A stretch of 64,000 bases of DNA from Auanema rhodensis (Eukaryota; Nematoda; Chromadorea; Rhabditida; Rhabditidae). The stretch is from the NCBI GenBank assembly GCA_964057225.1, contig OZ059897.1, positions 7,750,001 to 7,814,000 of the forward strand, read 5' to 3'. The notes beneath the pieces are model-generated. The model saw only the letters and a list, made by a program, of their open reading frames with translations. It was not told where the DNA came from and ran no database searches. Shown here in pieces: positions 50,522 through 62,138 of the stretch (positions within the stretch are counted from its first letter, which is position 1; each line of letters begins with the position of its first letter). A program made the translations under genes and the position numbers.

Positions 50522-53114
50522 ATGTTGCTTCTCTTCCTCTTTTTGCCTTCCCTCTGCTGGACAGCTCCACAAACTTCAGAAGACATATTCAGAGGCCTAT
50601 TCCCGATTCGACCACCACATTGCTCCAGAACTCCAATAGTTACAGCGCGTACTAGTCAAGGTGAGACTTTTAAAAATTTATTAGATTTTGATCGTTCACT
50701 CCTTTAGATGCCAATGATGCTATCAAGAGATCTATGCAAATGCAATTTCATATAGGACTTCATACTACTGTATGTTTCCGTCTTGAAGAAGATGGATCAG
50801 TAGCTGATAATCAACTTAATTCTAAAGCACCTAAAGGAGCTTCGTCTTGGCTGCACACAATTCGTCTTGAGAAATTGGAGCACCATCATCCAGTGAGTTT
50901 TCATTAATATGTGCGCAATTAGCATAATGAATTTTCATTTCTATTTATATCAGCGTGATGTGCGGTTGTATTCACATTACCAATCATCACCCATTTCATT
51001 TAACATTAATTTTTAGGTAACTCAAGCTTACGTATTTGCCATTCCGGAAGTTCGTACCGAGTGTTTCTGTGAATGTGATGCTTCTGCATCCAGTTGTACA
51101 GCTGAATCTCATCAGTTCACTCAATGCCCTGAGTCGGATATGGAAACAGAGGATAGGGTAAGCAATAAACTGATACATAACAATCACTATTTAATCTTTA
51201 TTATAGTCAACATCTTGTTACCGTACTTTCTTCCCAAATCAGTCTCCTGTAGGATGCGAAGCAGGCAGCAGTCCAAAGCTCTGTTGTGACGTTAAATTCC
51301 GTCCATATAGGTACAATACCGTTTCTCAATTGACAACAAGATATTTATTTAATTTATAGAAATCAATCATATACAGCTGTGAAGTTGGAACAGCCTTCTA
51401 CTTTCGCTACATTTGTCTATACAGCTTATGACTTCAGTCATGGACGTTGGCAAGAAATGGACAAGTCCACTATCAGGACACAGCTGGATGGAGGAACTCA
51501 AGACAAGTATGTTTTTCCCCATAAATGGCAGGTTTTCATGCTGAATCATTTAAGATTTGTCGATTCATTACAACGAATTGCTCTATCTGTAGCAGCTGGA
51601 GGGAGAGCTTCTCATCAGCTGGAATCAGGAATGTATTTTGCTAACCATAATCCTGGCGGCGAAATGGACGAATTGCGAAAGCAACCACTGAATGAAATAA
51701 TGGAGAACAAGTACTGTAAAACATTTGCAATAAATTTCATAATCATCGCTTGTTTAGTTTTGATCGACTTGGCTGGTACCGATTGGAAGATTCTCGAGCA
51801 TCAGGAAACTTCAGACGTGAACCGCGATTTCATGTTTTCAATGGACCAGTACGAATGGACGAGATACACAAAGCAAAAGTGAAAAACTGTAAAGAACAAA
51901 CATACCGAAGTGTATTAGTAGCAAACAATTATGTATGAACAAGAATTTCTTATCAAATTATTAATTATATGTGACTATTCAGATGCCAGAGAACTTCAAT
52001 TTATCAAAACCATTAGAAATGATATATCCTTGGATTCAAAGTGCTCGTCTGTATGATGGCACTACACGCCAAGCTGTTGTAACACATGCTGAAGGAACCA
52101 ACTTGTATATAACGCTTCAAGGTGAGTTTTGTTATAATCCAAGTGGACAATCAAACATAATATTTTTTTAAAGATCTATTTGTAATATATACGTTTTAGT
52201 AACAGGGGAAGGAAATGGGCATGAGCTTGTATTCTTCCATAATGCCTCAAGAGTTGATGACTTTACTGGATCTATCATTGTTGACTCAAGAAGCAATAGG
52301 TTTGCAAATTATAAATAATTTTACATAATTAAAATGGCATTTGCAGATACTTCAATCTTACTGTTTATGGAGCTTCTGGAAAAATTAATGGTATTGTCAA
52401 ATATTCTACAAATAAAGAGTCTGATGAGATATACTCATTTACAACTTACGTTCATGATCTTAATGTAAGTGACTCACCAATATTTCTATTTACTGTAATT
52501 TACTATTTCAGGCTTCTAACCGCTCAATGATCATCCCGTTGCCAGCTGTTGTTGAAGGTGGACCAAGAATGATCTGTTTACGTTCTGATGAGCAACGTGA
52601 AGAGTCGTCCATTTGTCGAATTGTAGAATATCATGAGAGTCCATTGGAGGTAAGAATTCTGAGCATCTTTAATATATTAAACTAAACCTATTTTTAGATT
52701 GATATCGATGAAAGTACTTGGCATGAAATGGTTGGACGATGCCCTAGCTGTAATCAGATAAATCTTGGAGGAATCACAAAGTAATTAATTTTAATTTTAA
52801 TTTAATTTTGAAATTTCACTTCAATTGAAATATTAAATGAAAATTGGTATTCTCTTTGTAAATCCGACAATTTCAGATATCTGAACCCAATGTCATGGGT
52901 CAACGGTGTTTCCTCTTTAGGAGAGTTTGTCATGATGGCAACCGATGTATTCATATATGTAGCAATTCTATTCGTTGTATACATCGTATTAACGAAAATC
53001 ATCATCCCCATCATGAAATGCTGGATCTGTCCATTATATCTAATAAGTAAGAAGGAAAAGAAAAGCAAAAAAAAGAAGAATAAGCAAAATATAGAGGATG
53101 GATCAATGGTTTAG
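50522..53114 (+). CDS. EFF-1/AFF-1 family cell-cell fusogen
   Basis: Thirteen exons: 50522-50660, 50708-50892, 51017-51157, 51207-51310, 51360-51506, 51555-51710, 51758-51932, 51983-52121, 52200-52299, 52347-52464, 52512-52649, 52698-52780, 52877-53114. They give 620 residues. The layout is a signal peptide (MLLLFLFLPSLCWTA), a long cysteine-rich ectodomain, one membrane helix at about 566-588 and a short Lys-rich tail (589-620, KKEKKSKKKKNK). The N-terminal SEDIFRGLFPIRPPHC, the CFCECDAS cluster and the KLCCDVKF strand mark the nematode EFF/AFF fusogens. These have a class II viral-fusion-like fold and fuse epidermal and other cells. The short tail leans to AFF-1 rather than EFF-1, but I cannot decide. 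The start follows TCTTTCAG; an in-frame ATG at 50504 would add six residues. Intron 5 (51507-51554) is 48 nt, in frame and stop-free. Confidence 0.94.
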
Positions 53115-53745
53115 TTTAATGCATGTATCGAATCTCATCATCAACCGTATCGGTTAGTTCTAGTCTTTCTACCGAGCTCTTCACTTCAGGCCACAAACTA
53201 TGTATTCCTGTAACTGTTTTGCTTGTATTATTATAATTCCATTTCAACACCAAAACATTGTACATTATCTAGGAAATAGTATCTAAATCGGTTGAAAATT
53301 GAAGTTCTCATTGACTTCAATATTATCACAGAACTTTAGTTGCGTATCTACTTACTTCGTTCCTTGACTCTATTTCAATGATCATCATCAAGTGTATCCA
53401 TGTGCCTTTTATTATATTGCCAAAATTGTACAACGACCAAAACTTGCATATCCCACTTCTTCCTTAATATTGAAAACTTATCATATCAATGTCTTTTTTT
53501 GTATGTGCCTTTTAAACATGAGAAACCTGTTAGTAGTGGTACTAACAATTAACAGGTTACTCGTAAAGTCACAATCCTCCGGTAATTCCTGTGTTTCTTC
53601 TAATTATGTTTGTATTTGTGATTTAAAATCAAGTCAATTCGGGTATACCTCAGTAGAATAATCTTAATGAATAATAAAAAATTTATTAAAGTTAAGTTTT
53701 ACTTCAAAGATTATTAGATTAGAAAATTGATATTAAATTGGGAGC
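53115..53745. other. Convergent 3' region of fusogen and thioesterase genes
   Basis: No coding exon is seen. AATAAA on the plus strand (53673-53678) and TTTATT, its minus-strand equivalent (53682-53687), lie four bases apart. The fusogen 3' UTR would be about 570 nt and that of the thioesterase about 60 nt, so the two transcripts should end at or across the same point. Confidence 0.55.
53673..53687. terminator. Back-to-back poly(A) signals serving both strands
   Basis: AATAAA followed by TTTATT in a near-symmetric A/T-rich block between two convergent genes. Confidence 0.55.
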
Positions 53746-55564
53746 TCAATGCTGTTCGTTTTTACGAGCTAACGCTTTTTCCAAATGACGATGTCCATCA
53801 ATCCACAAGGTTCCATGTGAATAATGTTTTGGTAGAACTTCACGAACCTAAAGAATACGTCTAAACATTCTTCGAATTCAAAAACATACAGGTTTTCCAG
53901 ATACTGTCTCCATAGTAAAGTAGAATTCATTACTAATTTTACGAACAAAACTCTTTCTGCTAATAACTTCAGCTCGTACGTATGTCTGCATAAAACATTC
54001 AATTTTTAAGCATTTAAAAAGAAAAATACTTGAATATATTTAGCTCTGGTATTCGTGACTAAGGCTGTAAAATGTAAGAAATCTCCAACTTCAACAGGAC
54101 TATTGAAAGTTACATCATCCATTGCGATTACTTTTACACGTTCCTCAAAAAAAGCTACTAAAACAGGATGCTTTGTTATTTTCTTACTTTACAGAATAAC
54201 TCAGAATTAAGATGTGCAAGTTCTAAGGCTTCTTTCATGATAAATCCTCCAAATATTTTCCCATACACGTTCTGATTCTCTGAGTGGCAAATAAGTTGTA
54301 CTTCTGCTTTTGTGTTATGCAGCCAAGCTTGATGTTCCTGAATATTATTTCAAACTGTGAAAATAATAAATTTTTTACCTGGAGTTCGGGGTAATATACA
54401 TGCCCCTCGGATTTCTGCACAGATTCTAATAAGTTATTATGTAAAAGACGGAATTCGTCAACAGTGGGATAAGTACGAATTAAAGAGTTAGCAACCTGAA
54501 ATATTTGAGGGTATATTTGAAAGATCCTCAAGTTATGAAACCTCGCGTTTTCTCTCATTAGCTGACCGTTCTCCTGCTCGAATAAGAGCTTCGTCTTCAT
54601 CTGTCTCAGCTCGAAGAGGATGAACACGAACAGCTCGTGGCTCTCTCGGATGACGAGAAGCCTATATATTATGGTACATTTGAACTTGTTAATGAAGTTC
54701 GTACCATGATGAAGTTAGCACGCATCACAAGTTCATCTTCCGAATCTTTTCCATTATTTTGATATACAGTAAATGAGGTATCCATGCTACTTCTTCCTGC
54801 CCAACTGACACAACCGTCCAGAACAATATCACGATTAATATCCAAATTACTCCTGAAATAAACCTTATTTCTCTTCAAATGAAATGAATACAAACTTCAA
54901 AATATCCATTTTATACAGAGAAGCAGTAACATGAATACGAGGGAGGGTACTTGGAACTTTCAAGGATTTAACAGGATTGTTGGAGTCAATGGAACGATTA
55001 TGCATCATGCATACATATACTGACAAACAATCCAAATGCTTTACTACAATAATTGCAAACGCTTAGGTTTTCAAACGAATATACCTCCAACATCTTTCCA
55101 ATCCTTACATTTCCCGAACTGCTGACATATTGATTTCTAAGTTTTTCGTCACTTGATAATGGAATAACTACCTACAAAATAAAAAAATACAACTTGTTTT
55201 TAGCAATACCCCACACACCTTAGTACGATTGTCAGAAATTTGTCTGGGTTCCAAGATTTTCTTCTCAAAATCATCATCAGAGTACGATGTAGCCTTGGTG
55301 ATGCTATAACTTTGAACCTCAGAATAAAAAATCACTAATAACTAACGCTAAATGTTCTAAGAACCCAGGAGAAAGTATATCAACAGTTGCACAACAATTT
55401 CGTACCAAACGTGGTCGTAACTGAATAAAAAAATAGCATAAACATATAAATAAATAAATAATTGGATAACATTTTTATATAATGAAAAGGATAAACATTA
55501 TCTATTTAAATACCTTTAAAGCAAAGTTACTAAGAAGAAGGTGAGTACCAGTAGAGAAAAACAT
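53746..55564 (-). CDS. ACOT9-type mitochondrial acyl-CoA thioesterase
   Basis: Twelve exons: 55514-55564, 55347-55420, 55219-55309, 55085-55171, 54896-55038, 54705-54852, 54542-54661, 54379-54495, 54188-54337, 54030-54143, 53890-53985, 53746-53847. They encode about 430 residues, close to mammalian ACOT9 (439). The N-terminus is basic and hydroxylated (MFFSTGTHLLLSNFALKLRP), as in a mitochondrial presequence. Two hot-dog domains follow, at about 85-200 and 285-400. Family signatures include RIGKMLEHLD followed by MMHN, GCVSWAGRSSM in the first domain, and YGKIFGGFIMKEALELA plus MDDVTFNSPVEVG in the second. It should hydrolyse acyl-CoA to free acid and CoA in the mitochondrial matrix. Introns are only 41-47 nt. 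The exon 2/3 junction is uncertain: donor GTTAGT leaves a 37-nt intron, and the alternative GTTCTT leaves 55. Confidence 0.94.
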
Positions 55565-55795
55565 CGTATTGATAAGTTAGAAAGTTTTCCAACTGATGTG
55601 ATGCACTCAGGGCACAAACAATCAATTAGCTAACCGATGTATACCGTCTGATTCAAGCGTACGAGCGATCAATGATCAGTGAAGTATGGTGTATTGTGAA
55701 AATTCAACGTTTTTTCAAACAAAGCATAAGCAAAATGCGTATGCCGATGTAACAAAATGATCTATGGATTATGTGCTTGCCCTCAGCTTTCATAT

Positions 55796-55819
55796 TTTTA
55801 CGTGAATAATACGTGAAAT
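55796..55819. repeat. Paired TACGTGAA motif, copy 2
   Basis: Two TACGTGAA units separated by TAA, between the thioesterase start and the aquaporin 3' end. It matches the pair at 9204-9230 except for spacer length. Confidence 0.8.
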
Positions 55820-56388
55820 CCATTTGCGTACTATTAAGAACTGTAGAGAATTTCATTTTATTTTTTGTATTTGTGAAGAGCGGACGATAAAATGTTGCAT
55901 TCCATCTTTTTATATGTTTTTTATACCAAAATATCATTTTATGATTTGGTTTTGAACCTTTTCAATAATTCATAAACAACATTGATGTGATGATATATTC
56001 ACTGTATTAACGCTATTTTATAACAAAGTTTTATTAAAGATGAATGCATTTATTACAATTGAATAGAGGTACAAGAGGAAACGTTTGAGATAGCTTTTAA
56101 GGTAATCGATTGGTTTGTTTTGTTTTTTCTATTTTGCCAAAAATACGGTTAATGACTACTTATTACAATTCAGACCATATATAGGCTAGCTAGAAATATA
56201 TTGAGAAGCAATAATCAAAAAGGTTACAACTTAGCGCTTTACATGAAACTTAAATTCGAAGTATCACGATGAAATTAGCGAAACTGTATTCTTTTTGAGA
56301 ATTATTTCATCAAGAAAAGATTTTTTGTAGAAAGAGCCATTATTACTGTTGAAGATGATAGTTATAACGTAGCTAGGTAGTTCGCTGT

Positions 56389-56407
56389 TTAAGCGGTTTC
56401 TTCGGCA
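56389..56407 (-). other. Alternative C-terminus in the terminal exon (ends AEETA)
   Basis: Acceptor TTTTTTTCAG leads into a frame that, joined to the same donor in the aquaporin last exon, reads Asp-AEETA and stops at 56389-56391. It is used if the 44-nt exon is skipped. The exon probably continues as 3' UTR to a signal near 56030. Confidence 0.58.
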
Positions 56408-59400
56408 CTGAAAAAAATAAAAATTAGTTATTAAGTTGATTTTTGAATAAAAAATTTGCGAGCATTTTAAATTAAATTAAGTTTCCACTCAGTATACTAA
56501 GCTAAGGTTACAAAACACACGAAAGCTAGCTAAATGACCAAAACGCCATGTATCACTTACGCTGCCTAATGTGGCAAAAATGCATTTAAGCTGGTGTTGG
56601 CTCGCTGAATTGGAGAAAACATAGTATGCATATTAGTCTTTTAACTTGTTTTTAGACAAAAAACTGTCAAGTCTTTTTTTATTATTTTCAAGTTGCCTTC
56701 TAAGACAGAAAGAAAGTAGTTTCGTCTTTGTTCTTCCCATCTTCTCAGGCAGAAATAATTCTTTTTTCGGCAAATCGTGTCCTTTTAAAGAACAGATTTG
56801 TCATACGGACTGCCTTCTGGACAGACAACGATGTCCAGCCAACAGTCATTAATCACCCTGAGAGACAAAGTGAGCCATGCTGTTTATCCGGAAGCTGACC
56901 GAAATCCTGATTGCAAAACCATATAATATATGGATATTTTGTTGTTTTTTTGATTTTTTTGGAGAAATAAATATAAATAAAATCTTACTCTTTTCCGGTG
57001 AGTGGCTTCAATTCCTGGTTTCCAGTGAGGACGACGTACTTCTCCTCAACGTCTTGTGGAGTGTGGAATCCAATAAGAAGCTGGTAGAGCCAAGCTCCGA
57101 GAAGAGCTCCGATGAAAGGTCCAACAATTGGTACCCAGAACCATGACTTGTGTCTAAAATGGGAAAAATGTATATATCGGACAATTAATTCTATTGATTA
57201 AGGGAATATTTCATTTGTAGCAAACTACTTGACCCCACAGTGTAAGGTCACTCGTTTAAGCATTACGATAATTCAGGGTCAAAATATGTAGGAAAAAAAT
57301 AATCTTTCCCTTCGCTCAAAAAAACTGAGTAGATATTCAAATCGTATATGACTCTTGTTGTTTGGCCCATTAGGAAAAGCAACAACAAGTAGGAATAGGT
57401 GTAGTTTTTGTAATTTACCTATCAAAAAGAATGTTTGTGATCTACATATAAGGGGGTTAATAATGCCATTAAACAACGAATCTGCCCCATTTACCCCCAG
57501 TTTTGTTATTGTATGTCTCATCGTATTAGCTATACCATTTGAGACAGAGGACAATTTACGAAAACCAAAAACATGGGAAATAAATAATTCAAAAAGAAAG
57601 TCTTATTGGATGAAACGCCTTTTTATTTGGATTCTTCTATTCTATGTTGCCTTTCTCTTCCTTAGTTATTCAGCTCCTTGATATTCCTTTTCTGCACCCC
57701 TCCCTCTAGCTAGCCCCCTTTTTCCTCTTTTCCACCCTCTTTGTTATATCTTAGACAACCGTATGCTCTACGTTTTAAATGGAAGTTTTCTGAAGGTCAC
57801 GGAAATAGACACGAAATTGTGAAAAAGAAATTAAGCTTTCACATGTTGACTCAATTGACATACAATCACATTCTCACACTTTTAAATTTCTACTAAGTTT
57901 CTGATCAAGTTTGTAAACTGCTTCGTTTATGTTTAAAACAAAAGAACTGTTGAGCAGTATTCTAAATTAGGAAGAATAGCCTAGTTTGCAGCACAAAGTG
58001 ACTTTCATCAACTTTACGAAGATACAAACATGCATGCTTCCGGCTAAATTTGATGTGGGACATGTCGTTAGGCGTAACCGTATCTGCTAATCGTCTGAAT
58101 GAACCAGCGAGTTAAGACAGAACGATTTCCATACATATCTGAGTAAGCCTAAACTAGCACAAGGGAAGCAAAACGCTAATGGCTAAGTCTTCGGCAGGAA
58201 AATTCTTTATCTTAGTCACTGAATCCAATTTTCATATTCAATGATTATTATTTTATATTCTATTCACTAACTGTAGCTATAAAAGCATTGAATGCTTGAA
58301 GCATTTGAGTTGTTTACTACTTTAGTCTTTGTTTTCATCATTAAGCTTTAAAGAGATATGTGAAGCTTAGAGTCTGATGATTAACTTTCAACTTTGGTAA
58401 TAGCTTAGTTGGTCAATTTGGATTTTTTCTAGCTATTTTGCATAACAACGTCCCCATTTTCGTTTTTCTGCCTTTTGACCGAAAGAAAAATTGTCTTCCG
58501 CAGAAATTCTCCCAAGCTGGAACAAAGAATGAGCGCGAATGTGACAAGTTACTAGGATGATATGGATGCTGTTTTGACCATTTCCGCCTGCCCCCCCCCC
58601 TTATCTGTCGTTGAATTAGAACGTATTGCTAAACTTACGAGAAGACTTCTCCTCCATATCCAATGATGAGAGTGAAGAGACGTGGTCCGAAGTCACGAGC
58701 AGGGTTGCATGGGTATCCGCAGTTGTATCCGAAAGCAGCTCCGATTCCGACAAAGGAAAGACCAACAAGGAGTGGTTGAACCCAGGATGGGTAAGAGTTT
58801 CTCTTGTCAGTAATGTGAGCAATCAAGAAGCAGAAAACAGCGGTGGCAATAACCTATAAGAAAATGAGAAATTAAAACGAAAAATGGGTATTTATGTGTT
58901 TTATTTGAGAACAATATCCCTTTATAGCTGAAGCTACTTCTAAAAACTATGAAAGCAATGATAGATGCAACGAGCAACAGATTACGTTGGGCATTCTCTT
59001 GGTAAACATTGACCAGAGACTTCATCACTCGTTAACCATGCAATCTATTATTATTATTATTATATTGCTATGGCAACTGTGGGATGCATGACATTCATAT
59101 CGTTAATATTTTTCTGTTATCTTTGCTCATCTTTCATTTCTTTTCAAAATAGCTCATATACTAGTTACTCTTAGCTACAACGCTTGTCACTCGTCTTCTA
59201 TTCATTCCAAAAGCCAATTCTCTTTTCGCAATTAAGAATTATGACGAAGAATGATGATGATGGCATGGAGACAAAATTGATTCTTTGATTAGAAACATCA
59301 TCATTATATTGCATTTTTGAAGCCGAAAACTCAAATTCTTTTGATTATTTATTGGCAAAATTATGATCCCTGCAGGCCACATGGTAGCATTCGTGAATTT

Positions 59401-62138
59401 ATTTGTATACCGGAACTTGGCGTCTGTCATCAATCAGATGACTCCCAGATGCTTCAAGTTTTAGGATAGCCGAATGTCATCTGGAGTACAGCTATGACCT
59501 TTGTTAAGTCGTTACAACTGAACAGACGTAAAAATTCAAAGCTATCAATCAGGGTCACCAGACGTATTTTACTGTCCGGTACAAATTACACGCAATAGAT
59601 GACCAGTAGAATATAACTTTTGGGCACGTGTTCTCAAGAACTAACAAGATGTTAGAATACTTACTTGATCGAGAAGTCCGTTGAAAAGTCCGAGGTGTTC
59701 AGCGGGGTAAGAAGCGAAGATACCGGCGGTTCCCTTAGCTCCAGTGACGGCACGAGTTCCAGCATCGAACTTGTTGATGGCTTCTGCAACATTAAGAAAT
59801 TATGAAGAGAAACTTGATAATATCGTTACCATGGTACATGGCATAGGTAAGTCCAGCTCCGATGAAAGCTCCAACAGTTTGGACAAGAAGGTAGAGGATG
59901 AAGCGAACTGGAGCAAGCTGCTTGAAAGAAAGGAACATAAGAGAGACAGCGGGATTGATGTGTCCACCTGAACATAAGATAAAGTTAGGATATTTGAATT
60001 TCTTTTTTTGTTTCTGGTTTTGTTTAATTTTTGAATTAATGTTGTATGAAGCCATTCTCCGCGTGTCCTCCCCTAACTCAATATATCTTTCTTTCGTCCT
60101 CAAGCTCTCTAACAAATCTTTGGAAAACAATTTGCTTGCCGTTGGCTTTTGGTCAGCTGTCGATGTGTCTTTTGACGTGTTCTGATCCGTTTCTGTTACC
60201 TGGATTTGAGAAAGAAAGAGGGCGGGAATGAGAGAGATAAAGAGAGCAATTGAGGCTCAGGCAGGGAACTCTTAAAGCATAAACTAGACTATGGTTTTTG
60301 GCCTGAGGAACACATCCTGCTTTGTTTGATTTCAATGGAATCTGGCTAAGAAGGTTTACTTCGTATACATATTGACAAGCTGCCACCACCATTTTCGTAT
60401 TCACTTAGAGAAGCTAGTAACTTTTCTGTGTGCCGACATAGAATATTCGCCAAATTAGAAGTATCTTCATCACTTTTGCAACAATCTGTTTATTACCAAA
60501 TTCATTTCAAGAACGGAAATTTGAAAACTGTGATCGTTGGTGTGAAGGGCTGACCAGTGGAAATGAATTAAATTAAATGCAGTAAATAGCTTTTTTTCTC
60601 ATTTCTTTTCCGCTTCTTTTAGTTTTGTTGCACATTTTTCAACAACAGAATCATACTCAAGCTGCATATGGTCGTTCTTTACAGCACATCTGAGCCAATT
60701 CTACGAAATTTCACAGAAACTGCTCATTGTGTGTACGAGTTTTTCATATTCATTAAGAGATATGTTATACGAAATATATATTTTCCAATGCTTAAAAGGC
60801 TGTCCAAAGCCGTAAAAGGCACAAATATGACAGCAGAAACGATGGCCACTAGAACGATAAGAGATGCAGCTCATAAGAGAGCAAAAGCAGGGCGCTGTGT
60901 CAGTAAGGCAGCTGACCGATGGCCTTCTGATGCTTAATCTGATGAATTTTTCAGCAGCAAAATGCTTTATTTCCATATAGTATAATGTTACTGAGCTAAG
61001 CATGAGACAAATCTTTCCTGCGCTTTACACGCTTAGCTCTTGTGAATGCCGCTTGGATTTTGATTCAAGCGCCATTTCATAATTTACAATTCAAGACACG
61101 AAACAAGATTTGTAGCTTGTGATGATTGTCAGCATGACTTTCCAAATGGTCAAACAATATCTTGCTTCCCTTGAAAACATAGATCATGACCCCATATATG
61201 ACGCATTCAGGTGGCATAATTACGAGTCATCTTGTTCCTTGCTTTCATTCATTATACCATATGAGACTTGGCAATCTGCCAAAACCAAGCTCTAATATGC
61301 TTGAAGGTCAATCCATCCGGATATTATGATGAGATATATACAGATTCTGTAGTATACAGTTCATTTAGTTATTATGACCTAGTATTCTGCTGAGTGCAAT
61401 TTCCGAGAGATATGGAATGGTTGGTCATCAGCTGTAAGAGCTCCTAATTAGGACACGTTCAGAAGGATTGATCTGTTCGTCTTTTTTTGCTGGCTCAAAC
61501 TCTCCATACTTACTAGCCTGTCCTATTGTTCTCTCAATCCCCTTCATATATGTATATATTTTCTTGATACAATAGAAGAAAATGAATAAATAAGAGACAT
61601 ATTCGAATAGTTGTTGTCAATGGTGTGTTAAACCATCATCGTTAGTTGCTATTCAAGGCACAAACAAGAGGGAAATCATACCTAACTATCTATAATAATG
61701 TATTTCTAATATCTAAATATGCAGATGTCGGTAAAAAAAACTGTAAAGAACCCGGCATTTTTAGTCCCAAATTCATTATATTCCAATAGACTATGTCTAT
61801 AATAGATGTCTATCGGCTTGTTTCCTTTGATCATGGAACCACAAACGTCAAATTAGGTTTGACTATTATTATTTAAAATGACAAATAAAGCCGTACTATG
61901 CATCAACATATAGAATTAATGACTTTTTTTTCTCCTTTTCCAACCAATTTATGAAGGAAATGAATAGATTTTTTGCTTTTTTAAAATCAAACAAATGAAT
62001 AATAAACGTACCGGATAATTTGGCAGAAACGGCAACTCCAAAAGTAATTGCGATACCGAATCCAATGTTAACTCCAACCATTTCATTGAGTTTTGGCTTA
62101 GGTAGAACGGATTGAGCGACAACGCTTGTTCCAATTAA
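56389..62138 (-). CDS. Aquaglyceroporin (MIP family), partial, 5' exon outside window
   Basis: Exons 62012-62138, 59830-59967, 59665-59783, 58639-58853 and 56985-57153 give 255 residues to a TAA at 56985-56987. Two further 3' exons extend the gene to 56389. The first visible exon starts inside the protein (LIGTSVVAQ), so the ATG and first helix lie beyond 64000. Both NPA boxes are present, HINPAVSL and CNPARDFGPR. The Asp after the second NPAR and the long loop before it mark glycerol-conducting aquaporins (GlpF type), as in several C. elegans AQPs; AQP-2 is the closest by impression only. It should pass water and glycerol across the plasma membrane. Codons are strongly biased to GGA, CTC, TTC and AAG, unlike neighbouring genes, suggesting high expression. 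Introns are long (up to 2044 nt). The last donor overlaps the stop codon, allowing alternative C-termini. Confidence 0.95.
56561..56604 (-). other. Alternative C-terminal exon of the aquaglyceroporin (ends EPTPA)
   Basis: Acceptor CCAATTCAG precedes a 44-nt exon with a strong donor, GCAGC|GTAAGT. Spliced from the donor inside the last aquaporin codons (AAAGA|GTAAGA), the frame reads Asp-EPTPA and stops at 56586-56588. The rest of this exon would be 3' UTR spliced to the terminal exon. Confidence 0.6.
57154..58638 (-). other. Long aquaporin intron
   Basis: This 1485-nt intron has GTAAGT and TTTTAG ends and holds a C10 run at 58591-58600 near its donor end. A plus-strand frame at 57.36-57.68 kb is not supported by splice sites. 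Confidence 0.7.
58591..58600. repeat. C10 homopolymer (G10 on minus strand)
   Basis: Ten consecutive C residues inside an aquaporin intron. The transcribed strand orientation carries G10. Confidence 0.92.
59968..62011 (-). other. Long aquaporin intron
   Basis: This 2044-nt intron is bounded by GTACGT and GTTCAG. No exon of another gene was recognised within it. Confidence 0.65.

Noticed and set aside
51507-51882. Single long frame through 51379-51882 as one exon
   Set aside because: It reads through two introns. The second (51711-51757) must be spliced to keep the fusogen frame, and the first has good splice sites and typical length.
57355-57681. Plus-strand frame of 108 codons inside an aquaporin intron
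   Set aside because: No splice sites, start context or recognisable domain.
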